Assembly (NCBI GenBank): GCA_947486375.1 | Contig: CANKTP010000006.1 | Coordinates: forward strand, 1 to 40,573 | Reading direction: 5' to 3' | Origin: Candidatus Hydrogenedentota bacterium | GTDB taxonomy: Bacteria; Hydrogenedentota; Hydrogenedentia; Hydrogenedentales; GCA-2746185 | Length of the DNA stretch: 40,573 nt | Part shown: piece by piece, positions 16,082 through 24,757 of the stretch | Layout: the number at the start of each line of letters is the position of its first letter | Position numbering within the stretch: position 1 is the first letter of the stretch | The notes under the pieces: model-generated | Told to the model about the DNA's origin: nothing | What the model saw: the letters and a program-made list of their open reading frames with translations, nothing else | Databases searched by the model: none | Program-made: the position numbers and the translations under genes

Positions 16082-17800
16082 ATGAAGTTTCGTACCTTAT
16101 TCCAATCTGGGGTGGCGCTGGGGCTGGCCTGCGGCGGGGCGGCCCAGGCACAGACGATGGTGTACTATGCGCCGCATTCGGGCGAGCGGGTCGAGTTCGA
16201 CGCCAATAATCCCCCCGCCCGCTTCAAATCGAGCGGCGCGCCGACCGTCCAACACAAGTCGAAGAGCACTGCGTTCAACCTGACCTTCACGGATGTCGAC
16301 AACAACAACGGCCTTGGCTTCGACGACCCGGGCCAGGGCGCGACCCGCCAGGCCTTGGTGCTGGACGTGTTGGACTATCTCGACGCGGTGCTCGGGGAGA
16401 ACGGGGTGTGCGACATCACGTTCGAGGTCTCCGAAACGGGCGGCAATGGTTTCCTTGCCGCCGCAGGGACCCTCTTCTTTACATCGCCCAACGGGTTCCA
16501 ACCCGGGATCGCGTTCGAACACATCACCACGGGTGTCGATGTCGCGGGGCCGACTTTCGATGACATTTTCGTGACGGTCGATTTTGGGTACAACTGGAAC
16601 GCGACGCTTGCCAACCCGGGAGGGGCGCAGTTCGACTTGTTCTCGGTATTGTTGCATGAGATTACGCACGGACTTGGCATCACCTCCTTGACCAGCGGAA
16701 CAAGCGGGAACAGCTCGGTCAGCGGTTCCAATCCCGGCGTCTATACCAATTGGGACGATTTGCTCCAGACAGGCAACGCGACGAAGTTGTGGAATTCCGC
16801 GACCACGGTGTTCCAGTCCAACGCCTCCGGGATGCAAGGCGGCGCCAACGGCATCAAGTTCCTGGGCGCGAATGCGACGGCGGCCTTCGGAAGCAATCCG
16901 CCGGTGTATGCGCCCGCCACGTTTGCCGCGGGAAGCAGTATCAGCCATTTCAGCACGGGGGACATCCCCGGCGGCGCGGTCATGGAACACGCGATTTCTC
17001 CCGGGACCCAAAAGCGTACCTACGCCCCGGTCGAGATCGGCACGTTTATCGACCTGGGGTACGTGAACGCGGCGGCGGTCGCCGAAACCCCCACGGTCGC
17101 GCTGAGCGCCACGACCTACAACACGTCCGAAGGCGCGGGCACCGTTAGCGTGACGATCACGGTGAACCAAGCTCCCGGCACGACCGAGTCCGTCACCATC
17201 CAATCCGCAGTGGGCACTGCCGGCGGACTCGATTACACGCCGATTAGCCAGTCCGTGAATGTTGGCCCGACAGCCGCCTCGGTCATTGTGCCCATCGCAA
17301 TAGCCGACGATCCCGACGTGGAAAACGCCGAGTCCTTCACCGTCACCCTGAGCGGCCCCTCGGCCGGCATCGTCCTTGGGACGCCGATCACGGCCACGAT
17401 CACCATTGCCGCGAGCGACGGGGTGAGCGAGGACGTCACGGTCGTCTCGCAGTCCAACGGCGGGTTTGTCGAGGAAGGCTCCACCCGGATCCTCAGCGTT
17501 GTGTTTTCCGGAATCACCGGTAGCCCCGAGTATCTATGGAAGCATGACGGCGGGGACAGTTTCGGGGACGTGACCGGCGTGGATACCGCCACGTTGACGA
17601 TCAATAACGTCGGGCCCACGGACGGCGGCACGTACATCCTCACCGGGATCGACGAGGCCAAGGGCACCTTCGAGAGCGGCCCGATCGTGTTGGTTGTTGC
17701 ACCACCCGATTCGTTGCCCGTCGCGGGCATGGTCGGGCTCGGCGTCCTGGCCGTCTCGTGCCTTATGGGCGGCGCGGTGGCCTTCCGCAAGCGGAAGTAG
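16082..17800 (+). CDS. Secreted zinc-metalloprotease-like protein with Calx-beta and Ig-like domains and C-terminal anchor
   Basis: A 572-residue exported protein. It has a signal peptide (MKFRTLFQSG...AAQAQT) and an N-terminal catalytic-looking region with the zinc motif HEITHGLG (His192, Glu193, His196). A Calx-beta domain follows (about 336-445, starting PTVALSATTYNTSEGAG), then an Ig-like domain (about 455-545). The C-terminus is LPVAGMVGLGVLA, a hydrophobic stretch and RKRK, the layout of a sorting signal processed or retained in the membrane. The third metal ligand of classical metzincins (HExxHxxGxxH) is not present at the expected place. AAGGAGG precedes the ATG. Its leader may control translation. 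Confidence 0.82.
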   Translation: MKFRTLFQSGVALGLACGGAAQAQTMVYYAPHSGERVEFDANNPPARFKSSGAPTVQHKSKSTAFNLTFTDVDNNNGLGFDDPGQGATRQALVLDVLDYLDAVLGENGVCDITFEVSETGGNGFLAAAGTLFFTSPNGFQPGIAFEHITTGVDVAGPTFDDIFVTVDFGYNWNATLANPGGAQFDLFSVLLHEITHGLGITSLTSGTSGNSSVSGSNPGVYTNWDDLLQTGNATKLWNSATTVFQSNASGMQGGANGIKFLGANATAAFGSNPPVYAPATFAAGSSISHFSTGDIPGGAVMEHAISPGTQKRTYAPVEIGTFIDLGYVNAAAVAETPTVALSATTYNTSEGAGTVSVTITVNQAPGTTESVTIQSAVGTAGGLDYTPISQSVNVGPTAASVIVPIAIADDPDVENAESFTVTLSGPSAGIVLGTPITATITIAASDGVSEDVTVVSQSNGGFVEEGSTRILSVVFSGITGSPEYLWKHDGGDSFGDVTGVDTATLTINNVGPTDGGTYILTGIDEAKGTFESGPIVLVVAPPDSLPVAGMVGLGVLAVSCLMGGAVAFRKRK

Positions 17801-17827
17801 TCAGCGCATCGAGAACTTCGGTCCTTT

Positions 17828-17864
17828 ACGCGGGCCGTCACGCTCATGGCGTGGCGGCCCGCGT
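17828..17864 (+). terminator. Strong hairpin after the metalloprotease gene, terminator-like
   Basis: Bases 17828-17843 pair with 17849-17864 as a 16-bp stem with one G-U pair and a five-base loop, 28 bases after the stop codon. There is no T-tract, so termination would be Rho-assisted, or the hairpin may protect the 3' end. Confidence 0.55.
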
Positions 17865-18010
17865 TGCACTGCTACCCGCCAGAATCTTGTTTTCTTTCGC
17901 AGAAATTCACACGGCGAAAACTACTTCCCGGTGCGACGCCCGCGCTCGTTGGGGAGACTCTTGGCGAACCATATCAGACCCCGTGGCTACCATCCCTGCG
18001 TGAGAACTTG

Positions 18011-18106
18011 GGAACCACGAATGAACACCAATGGACACGAATGCCGACACCGTCCCACGCTGATGCAAAAGAATATTCGTGTCCATTGGTGTTCATTCGT
18101 GGTTCC
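18011..18106. repeat. Perfect 32-bp inverted repeat between convergent units
   Basis: GGAACCACGAATGAACACCA and the next 12 bases (18011-18042) are repeated exactly as the reverse complement at 18075-18106, with a 32-base spacer. It lies in the 397-base gap 17801-18197 between the metalloprotease gene (plus) and the permease operon (minus), so it could terminate both. The units are built from short words of the GTCCATTGGTGTTCATTCGTGG kind; a related tandem version lies at 40368-40412. Apart from this repeat and the hairpin at 17828 I see nothing else in the gap. Confidence 0.85.
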
Positions 18107-18197
18107 GTCCCAACCCAACGCAATACCGATATCTCGAATAGCAGGAGGGTATTCGTGTCAGTTCCGGATTTGGTTGCGGTAATGCCGCGCCGTTTTC

Positions 18198-21100
18198 CTA
18201 TCCCTTCGCGGCGACCACGAACGCGACGTCGTCCGCCTTCCTGTTTTCGTCCGACTTCTCTGTCCCGCCATCGTCCTTTTGGTTGCGCCCGATGCCGTAG
18301 ATCACGAATCCGCCGTCGCGAACGACGTATTTCACCGGCGTGGGCCTGCCCTCGGGCGCGTTGACGTCGGCCGGGACCTTGTCTATATACGCGGGCACAA
18401 GCTCTGCGAGCGTCGCGGGTAAACGGCCGTTGGTGCGGCGGAACTGTTCCGCGCCAAGGGCGGCCTGGGCCATGTCCAGCCGCATGCGGATGTTCCATTC
18501 GCTTTCGTAGGCGTTTCGCATGCCGCCCATGTAGATTCCCGCGAAGGGGGCCATGAAACGGCTTTCCTCGATGAGCCGACTCTCAAGACCGCCATAGGCG
18601 CCTTTTTGGACCGCATGAGGGTCCACCGCGAGGGTACTGCTGAAGTAGTAAATCATCACGATGCGCCCACCGGCCGAGGAAAACACAAGCCTCGACGCGA
18701 CCTCCGAGGGATGAACTGCCCGGGCGCTCGGATCCAAGGAACCCGGCCTTCCCTGTCCATCCACGAGGTCGGGCAAGCCGATCATCTCTGAGTACGCGAG
18801 GCTCATCGCAAACTCGGACTTCATGGCGGCCTCGAGCACCATGCCCTCCTCGACGGGCGGCAATGCGTCCGCGAGGGCCGTGCGCAGGCGGTCGAGGTCC
18901 CCGTCAGTGAGGGCCGCGCGGTTCATGAGGGTTTGCACACCATCCAGCGCCAACCGCGCCATGCCGAATCGCGTGAACTGCGAGATGAGTAGCGGCTCGG
19001 AAGCAAGCGAGGCCTGGAGGGGCAGTATGGCCAGCGTGGACTCGACCGCCTTGCTCGTGTCGCCCGCGACGGACCAATGGAGTGAATCGAGTGCAAGCTC
19101 GCGGCCTAGGGCTCCGATTTTCTCGAGATACGAAAGGTTCATGTTCCAGCCGTCCCGCACGTCGACCGGGTATCTGCCGGGGCGGGACCCCGCAGCGGCA
19201 ATGTTCACGAGGGCGGGCGCCACATGGGACGTGACCGCCGTCCAGTACTTCTCCGTCTCGTCCCAGACATTCTCGGGAATGGCGCCGGAATCGGGCACCT
19301 CGGCCTGGCCAACGATAAGAATGTTTTCACGTCTGAGGTAGTCGACTCCCGTAGCGCCACCATGGGCGTCGGGATAGAGAGTCTGAAAGTAAGCGTACCG
19401 GCCCTTGCGGGCAACATCGCCCGCGGCGAGGTAGTCCGACGCGACGTTTTCCGAATCGGGCAAGGATGCATACGAATCGTTTAGCGCCTTGAGCGACGGG
19501 GCGATTCCCCGTGCTTGCAGATACGCAACCGACGGCGACTCGGCGGGCCAGCCGAGCCAGGCGACAAAGAGGACCAGCGCGCCCGCCGTGGACAAGGTGA
19601 GCGGTCGCGGGGCGCTCTTCGTTGCGGACATCGAAGGCGCGTCCTGCACCGGGGTCGAATCGTGTCGGCGGCGCGCGATGTCGTGTATGAACGCCACATA
19701 GGGCAAGGGAATGAGCGACGCATAGACGAGACTGACGTGCAACTGGCTCCATGCGGCGGAGAAGCTCGAGGGCCACGGCAACGCGGCCCGCAAAAGCCAT
19801 GCGCTCAACAGCCACACGCAGCCCCACAAGACGATGGCGCGCGTCGACAGCAAACGCTTGCGCCATGCGTCGGCATATGCCGCGACGGCGATCCCAACGG
19901 CGGCGAGTAAGAATATCCAGTACGAGAGAAATAGAGCAATGTCAGGCGATTCGGAGCGTGTAAAGACGATATCGTCCACGATCAATACGGCCACGGGGAT
20001 GCAGATTCCGGCCCCCACGAATGCCAGGACTAGCCGCGTTCCCACGGCCATCAGCGGCCACGCAACCAGCGCAACGAGAATGCCGCGGCTCAGCAGGACC
20101 CACGCGATTTCGCGCACGCTTGCCGCGCCGGAGTTGTAGGCGAACGAGAGGATCTTCGTGACGAAGCCGGTTCCGGAAAGGCCGAAATGCAACGCCAACA
20201 CCAGGAACACCGTGGGGATGAGCACGATGAGGTTCGTCAGGATTTTTGCCGTCGCATAGTCCTGCGTGGACATCGGCCGGAGGTACTCGAAACCCGCGCG
20301 TCCCGACGGACGCTTCAGCGCAATCGCGCTCGTGGCCCCGGCGTGGCATATCGCCCCCGCGAGCAACGCGATGAATGGCAAGACCCCGGCGATGCCCACC
20401 GCGTCTTGCTCGGTGTATAAGCCGACGGGAATGCACATCAACAACCAGAGGCCCACGGTGGCGGTGGGCAGTATCCACCCCTTGCGCCGCAGCTCGAACC
20501 AGACCTGCGCCGCGATGGGCGACGAGAATGCGGCGCGAACCGCGGTCGCCCCGTCGCCGATGCCCATGCGGCCCGGCAACTCCCACAACTCCGGAATCCC
20601 CACGCGGCGGCCCACCCGCGTGGCGTTCACCGCGACAAGCGACACGCCGTAGGCCGTGGGCAAGAGCACGGCGGCCATGACGGCATACGCGCCGGAGACG
20701 GAGGCATCGGCCGCCGCAAACTCGCGCGCGATTTCCTCAACATTCGCGAACACCAGGAACAACGCGCCGGCCACCGCAATGGCAATGAAACTCGACAGGC
20801 CCGACACCGGCGCGCGAAGCCAGTCCGCGGTTTGCGCGACCAGGTAAAGCACGACAAACATAAACGCCAGCGAGAGCACCGGCCCTTCCGTGAAAAGCGC
20901 ACGCGTCGCCACCAATAGTATCGATGTCGCCGCGAATACGAGCAACGTCCGCGCAAGCAGCGACACCGCAACCGCGATATGCGTCGGTACCGGCAACCAC
21001 AACACACGCCGCGAGTATCCACCGGAAAGGTGGCCCGCATTGTTCGGATTCAGGATCAACAACAGCCCGATAAGCGCCGGCGCGGCCACGACGAACAGAA

Positions 21101-21251
21101 TCAAGCCCCCTTCGTTCCGCCCCCATGCCTCCACGCCCAACACCGCGCGCAGTTCACCGAGAAACAGCAACGCGAACACGACGCACGTCGCCGCAATCGC
21201 CCCGCCCACGCGGAACTCTTCCCAGACTAGCGCCCGGACTTTTGTGCTCAT
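18198..21251 (-). CDS. ABC-2 permease-like double-half membrane protein with pseudopilin-like tail, copy A
   Basis: A 1,017-residue membrane protein, third of three tandem paralogues. Residues 1-560 contain two permease-like halves, each opening with a similar word (LVWEEFRVGG near 9; QVWFELRRKG near 255) and carrying a later similar word (GHLSGGYSRRVLWLPVPT; AGFEYLRPMSTQDYA). This suggests internal duplication and a full permease in one chain. After a further membrane helix (about 565-590) a soluble helical domain follows (PDSGAIPENVW, VTSHVAPALV, HWSVAGDTSKAVE, EPLLISQ), and the last 100 residues resemble a pseudopilin tail (EQFRRTNGRLPATLAELVP). It is the last gene of the GntR/ABC operon. 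AAAGGA lies 8 bases before the ATG. What it transports is unknown. Confidence 0.75.
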   Translation of the reverse strand: MSTKVRALVWEEFRVGGAIAATCVVFALLFLGELRAVLGVEAWGRNEGGLILFVVAAPALIGLLLILNPNNAGHLSGGYSRRVLWLPVPTHIAVAVSLLARTLLVFAATSILLVATRALFTEGPVLSLAFMFVVLYLVAQTADWLRAPVSGLSSFIAIAVAGALFLVFANVEEIAREFAAADASVSGAYAVMAAVLLPTAYGVSLVAVNATRVGRRVGIPELWELPGRMGIGDGATAVRAAFSSPIAAQVWFELRRKGWILPTATVGLWLLMCIPVGLYTEQDAVGIAGVLPFIALLAGAICHAGATSAIALKRPSGRAGFEYLRPMSTQDYATAKILTNLIVLIPTVFLVLALHFGLSGTGFVTKILSFAYNSGAASVREIAWVLLSRGILVALVAWPLMAVGTRLVLAFVGAGICIPVAVLIVDDIVFTRSESPDIALFLSYWIFLLAAVGIAVAAYADAWRKRLLSTRAIVLWGCVWLLSAWLLRAALPWPSSFSAAWSQLHVSLVYASLIPLPYVAFIHDIARRRHDSTPVQDAPSMSATKSAPRPLTLSTAGALVLFVAWLGWPAESPSVAYLQARGIAPSLKALNDSYASLPDSENVASDYLAAGDVARKGRYAYFQTLYPDAHGGATGVDYLRRENILIVGQAEVPDSGAIPENVWDETEKYWTAVTSHVAPALVNIAAAGSRPGRYPVDVRDGWNMNLSYLEKIGALGRELALDSLHWSVAGDTSKAVESTLAILPLQASLASEPLLISQFTRFGMARLALDGVQTLMNRAALTDGDLDRLRTALADALPPVEEGMVLEAAMKSEFAMSLAYSEMIGLPDLVDGQGRPGSLDPSARAVHPSEVASRLVFSSAGGRIVMIYYFSSTLAVDPHAVQKGAYGGLESRLIEESRFMAPFAGIYMGGMRNAYESEWNIRMRLDMAQAALGAEQFRRTNGRLPATLAELVPAYIDKVPADVNAPEGRPTPVKYVVRDGGFVIYGIGRNQKDDGGTEKSDENRKADDVAFVVAAKG

Positions 21252-21274
21252 GAGGCTCGTCCTTTCATCGCGTC

Positions 21275-21414
21275 CAAAGTGGAAGCGTCACGCCCTGGCG
21301 TGATTTAGACCCTGTCCAACGTCTATCCCTTGCTTGGTCGCCACGCGACGCCATCCACTGCTGTTTCGACGTCCTGGCGTAACGCTAAAGCGGCGAGACG
21401 CCGCTTCCACTTTG
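21275..21414. repeat. REPIN/BIME-like inverted-repeat element a
   Basis: The element begins CAAAGTGGAAGCG (21275-21287) and ends with its exact reverse complement CGCTTCCACTTTG (21402-21414). Each arm also contains its own short hairpin: TCACGCC/GGCGTGA on the left, GCGGCG/CGCCGC on the right. It fills the gap between copies A and B and runs into the end of copy B, encoding its last residues. Confidence 0.8.
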
Positions 21415-24400
21415 CGCCGCCCCACCGACCTCGAACACAATGTCGTCGGCTTCACGCTTCGACCCCGCAAATCCCCTTGGACCGTCGTCCACGTACACGT
21501 GATCGTCCGAATCCACGCCGCGATCGTCCAACTTGTCGGTCCCGATGCTATAGATGACGAACGAGCCATCGTCGTCGGCTCGATACTTCACCGGAAGGCC
21601 GCTACGTGTATAGACGTCGACGGGAATACTTGGTAGATAGTCCGGAACTAACTCCGATAGGTCAAGGGGAAGGCGACCGTTGGCCCGGCGGAACTGTTCG
21701 ACAGCAATGCCCGCCCGCGCCATTCCAAGTTTCATCGTCAAACGTCGCGTCAGTTCGGCGGTTACCCCTTGCTGCTGCTCCATGGAAGTTATCAACCACG
21801 GGTAAGGAATTCCCCCCGCTCGATGGTTTCCGTCTCCGTTGTCAGCTCGCTTGTTTCCGTAGACAGCCCATCGGTTTCTGTAGAAGGCATCGATGGATGA
21901 CGCGGAACGCCCCAGGGGATCGTCGCCTAGCACACTCCATGAGGCGCTATAAACCATGAGCATTTGTTGGCTTGATATCGGACGTGACAGGCCCGACAGC
22001 ACCCACGATGGATCAAACCAAGGCGCTCGCATACCGATTTGATTGCCCGAAGGATTGAGGCCAACATCGTCGAAAAATGAAATCTGCATCATGCATGCGC
22101 CGCGAAGCGCATCTAGCATCGTCTCGTCCCGCTCGAAGGACGCATCAAGCCGGGCGAACCCATCGCGGAGTCGCGCTAACTCGCCGTTGGTTAGGCTGGC
22201 CCGATTCATGATGGTTTGCAGCGACTCGATGGCGATGTTCTCGGCCATTCGAATTCGGACCAACTGCGACAGGAGGAACGGGTCCGCTTCGAGTGCTTCC
22301 TGCAGGACCAACGTCGCAAGCGTCGAATCCACCGCCTTGGCCGAGTCTCCCGCCACCGCCCAATGCAAGGCGTCCAACTGCATCTCTTCCGCCAGATACC
22401 GGAGCCGTTCGATCTGCGGGCTTTCCGACTCCTTCAGAATAAATCGATTGTGTTGCGGCTGGACCGCGACGACGGCGATCACTTCCGGCGCAATGTGCGA
22501 CGTCACCTGTTCCCAATACAATTCGGTCATTAGCCAAACACGATCAGGGATCGGACTAACGTCTGGGAGCGAGGCTAGGCCCCGGATCAGGACAAAGTCT
22601 ATCGGGTGGGGAAGCGGGTCTCCATCCTCGTCAAGTACGAATGGATCCGGCACATTTCTCTTTTCGAAAATCACGGCAAGCCGGTTCCCCTCCACCGCCG
22701 CCGCCGAGTATTTCGATGCCAAGTTGAGCTTCGCCGGGACCTCCGGGTATCGCGCCGCCTGTTCGGCCCAAGTAGACGGAAGGCCCCGTTCGCGGAGGTA
22801 GCCCTTGTACGAAGGCTCCGTCGGCCAGCCCAGCCATAGGATTGTGGCGACGATTATCCCCGTCGCGACCCATACACGGGCACGATGCGCCGGGGTCGCG
22901 GCGGCCTTGGGGGCATGGCCGAGCAAAGAAGAGTCTTGCGCGACGGTGGCCCCGTGCCGGCGCAAGGCGATATCGAGCGTCAGGGCCGCGAAGGGGAGCG
23001 GCACAAGCGAGGCGTATCCGAGGCACACCAAGGCCTGGCTAAGGATCCCAATTGGTGTGGACGGGGCGAGCAGTCCGCCGCGGATTAGCCACGCCACGAG
23101 GAACCACGCGAGGCACCATGCGCCGATGGCCCGCGCGGTAATCAAGCCCTTGCCCCACGCATAGGCGTACGTCCCGGCAGTGAGCGTGGCTGACGCGATC
23201 CCGAACACGAGGAAAACGGGTGGAAAGACGGTCTCTATCGTGGAGTCGCCGAGGGCGAACAGGACGCCCATCGCCGCCGTGGGCACGAACACGGCGGGCA
23301 GCCATGCCGAGCGAAACACGCGCGTGCCGATGACCATGAGACCCCATGCGGGCAACGCGACGAGAATGCCCCGGCCGATGAAGAGCCACACGAACTCGCG
23401 AACGCCATCAAGGCCCAGGCCGAACGCAAAGGGGACCAACGCGAGGGGAAACCGATCGATGACCATCGCGTAATGAATCGCAAGAACAAGGACACACGAA
23501 GGAACGAGAATGAGGAGATTCGCGAACACCCTCGCCCCGGCGAACTGCGCGCTCGTGAGGGGTTGTAAATACGAGAACCCGGCAAGTCCGACCGGCTTCC
23601 GGAATCCCACCACCCGCGTGCGCAATCCATGTATCGCGGCCGCGAGCAACAGCGCCGGGAACGGCAGAAACGAAATCGGCGTCCACGATCCCTTCGGGTC
23701 GTATAACCACAACGGCGCCGATACCAGCGCCCAGATGGCGACCGTCGCGACGGGAAGGGTGTTCCCGGCGCGCTGTACCTCGAACCAAGTCTGCGCGGCC
23801 AAGGGTGACTGAAAGATGCGGTCGGCCCGGACCCGCTCCGGCATCAAGCTGCGGCGCCACTCCCAGATTTCGGGAATTCCCGTGCGGCGTCCCAGGCGCA
23901 CCGCATGGACCGAGTAAACGGATACACCGTAGATCAGCGTCCCGGTCAACGCCGTCGCCAATGCAAGCGTCCATGTCCCGCCGCCCGCGCCGAGCGTCCA
24001 TAGGCGCTCGCTGAACTCTGCAAAATCCAAGAACCATAAGTTGACTGCGGTCCCCCACGCCGTTTCCCGGTGATAGACAGCGGCCCCGACCAATTGCGTG
24101 GCCACCAAGACCAGTAGAAATGCCGCGATGACCAGCATGAGGCTTGTGATTCCCGAAACCGCGCCGCGAAGCCATTCGACGCCCTGCACGACCAGGTAGA
24201 ACATCACGAACAGCGGCACCATGAACAGGCCGGGCCCGTCGACATACATCTGGCGCGTGGTCATGAGGAGGATCGCGGTTGCCGCACCCAACAGCAAGGC
24301 CCGGACGCCGAGCGACACCGCCACCGTCATCCACGTCGGGACCGGCAACCACAACACCCGCCGCGAATACCCGCCCGAGAGGTGCCCCGAGTTGTTCGGA

Positions 24401-24603
24401 TTGAGCACCAGCAACAGTGACACGAACAGCGGCACGCCCAGCACCAGCGGCGTCACTAGTTCATCGATGTTCCCCCACGCCTCCGCCCCGAGCACCCATC
24501 GCGATTCGACGATGCAGATCACCCCGAACATCGCGCACACCGCCGCGATCGCCCCGCCCACGCGGAACTCTTCCCAGACTAGCGCCCGGACTTTTGTGCT
24601 CAT
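21385..24603 (-). CDS. ABC-2 permease-like double-half membrane protein with pseudopilin-like tail, copy B
   Basis: A 1,072-residue paralogue of copies A and C with the same order of parts. The first 21 residues are identical in all three (MSTKVRALVWEEFRVG...). It has the first-half word GHLSGGYSRRVLWLPVPT, the second-half words TWFEVQRAGNTLP and AGFSYLQPLTSAQFA, then the soluble part (PIPDRVWLMTELYWEQVTSH, HWAVAGDSAKAVDS) and the pseudopilin-like tail (EQFRRANGRLPLDLSELVP, SFVIYSIGTDKLDDRG). It differs from the others by an extra acidic stretch before the end (VDSDDHVYVDDGPRG) and by a repeat-encoded C-terminus, QSGSGVSPL, that reads into element a. AAAGGA lies 8 bases before the ATG. Confidence 0.75.
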   Translation of the reverse strand: MSTKVRALVWEEFRVGGAIAAVCAMFGVICIVESRWVLGAEAWGNIDELVTPLVLGVPLFVSLLLVLNPNNSGHLSGGYSRRVLWLPVPTWMTVAVSLGVRALLLGAATAILLMTTRQMYVDGPGLFMVPLFVMFYLVVQGVEWLRGAVSGITSLMLVIAAFLLVLVATQLVGAAVYHRETAWGTAVNLWFLDFAEFSERLWTLGAGGGTWTLALATALTGTLIYGVSVYSVHAVRLGRRTGIPEIWEWRRSLMPERVRADRIFQSPLAAQTWFEVQRAGNTLPVATVAIWALVSAPLWLYDPKGSWTPISFLPFPALLLAAAIHGLRTRVVGFRKPVGLAGFSYLQPLTSAQFAGARVFANLLILVPSCVLVLAIHYAMVIDRFPLALVPFAFGLGLDGVREFVWLFIGRGILVALPAWGLMVIGTRVFRSAWLPAVFVPTAAMGVLFALGDSTIETVFPPVFLVFGIASATLTAGTYAYAWGKGLITARAIGAWCLAWFLVAWLIRGGLLAPSTPIGILSQALVCLGYASLVPLPFAALTLDIALRRHGATVAQDSSLLGHAPKAAATPAHRARVWVATGIIVATILWLGWPTEPSYKGYLRERGLPSTWAEQAARYPEVPAKLNLASKYSAAAVEGNRLAVIFEKRNVPDPFVLDEDGDPLPHPIDFVLIRGLASLPDVSPIPDRVWLMTELYWEQVTSHIAPEVIAVVAVQPQHNRFILKESESPQIERLRYLAEEMQLDALHWAVAGDSAKAVDSTLATLVLQEALEADPFLLSQLVRIRMAENIAIESLQTIMNRASLTNGELARLRDGFARLDASFERDETMLDALRGACMMQISFFDDVGLNPSGNQIGMRAPWFDPSWVLSGLSRPISSQQMLMVYSASWSVLGDDPLGRSASSIDAFYRNRWAVYGNKRADNGDGNHRAGGIPYPWLITSMEQQQGVTAELTRRLTMKLGMARAGIAVEQFRRANGRLPLDLSELVPDYLPSIPVDVYTRSGLPVKYRADDDGSFVIYSIGTDKLDDRGVDSDDHVYVDDGPRGFAGSKREADDIVFEVGGAAQSGSGVSPL

Positions 24604-24626
24604 GAGGCTCGTCCTTTCATCGCGTC

Positions 24627-24755
24627 CAAAGTGGAAGCGTCACGCCCCAGCGTGATTTTAGAATGTCCGATAGTTACACCCATGCTCGGTGTCCGAAAAC
24701 GGCCCGGTTGCCGAAGGTTGCCTAAATCACGCCGTGGCGTGACGCTTCCACTTTG
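24627..24755. repeat. REPIN/BIME-like inverted-repeat element b
   Basis: This copy has the most symmetric arms. CAAAGTGGAAGCGTCACGCC (24627-24646) and its continuation GCGTGATTTTAG are mirrored at 24722-24755, with only a few mismatches over about 35 bases. The outer 13 bases are identical to those of element a. The centre (about 60 bases) is not obviously shared with elements a and c. It fills the gap between copies B and C and ends three bases before the stop of copy C. Confidence 0.8.
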
Positions 24756-24757
24756 GG

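Noticed and set aside
21251-21270. Leader peptide ATG AAA GGA CGA GCC TCA TGA overlapping the start of copy A (and the same before copy B)
   Set aside because: The putative start and second codons are just the AAAGGA ribosome site; before copy C the frame stops after three codons, so it is not conserved.
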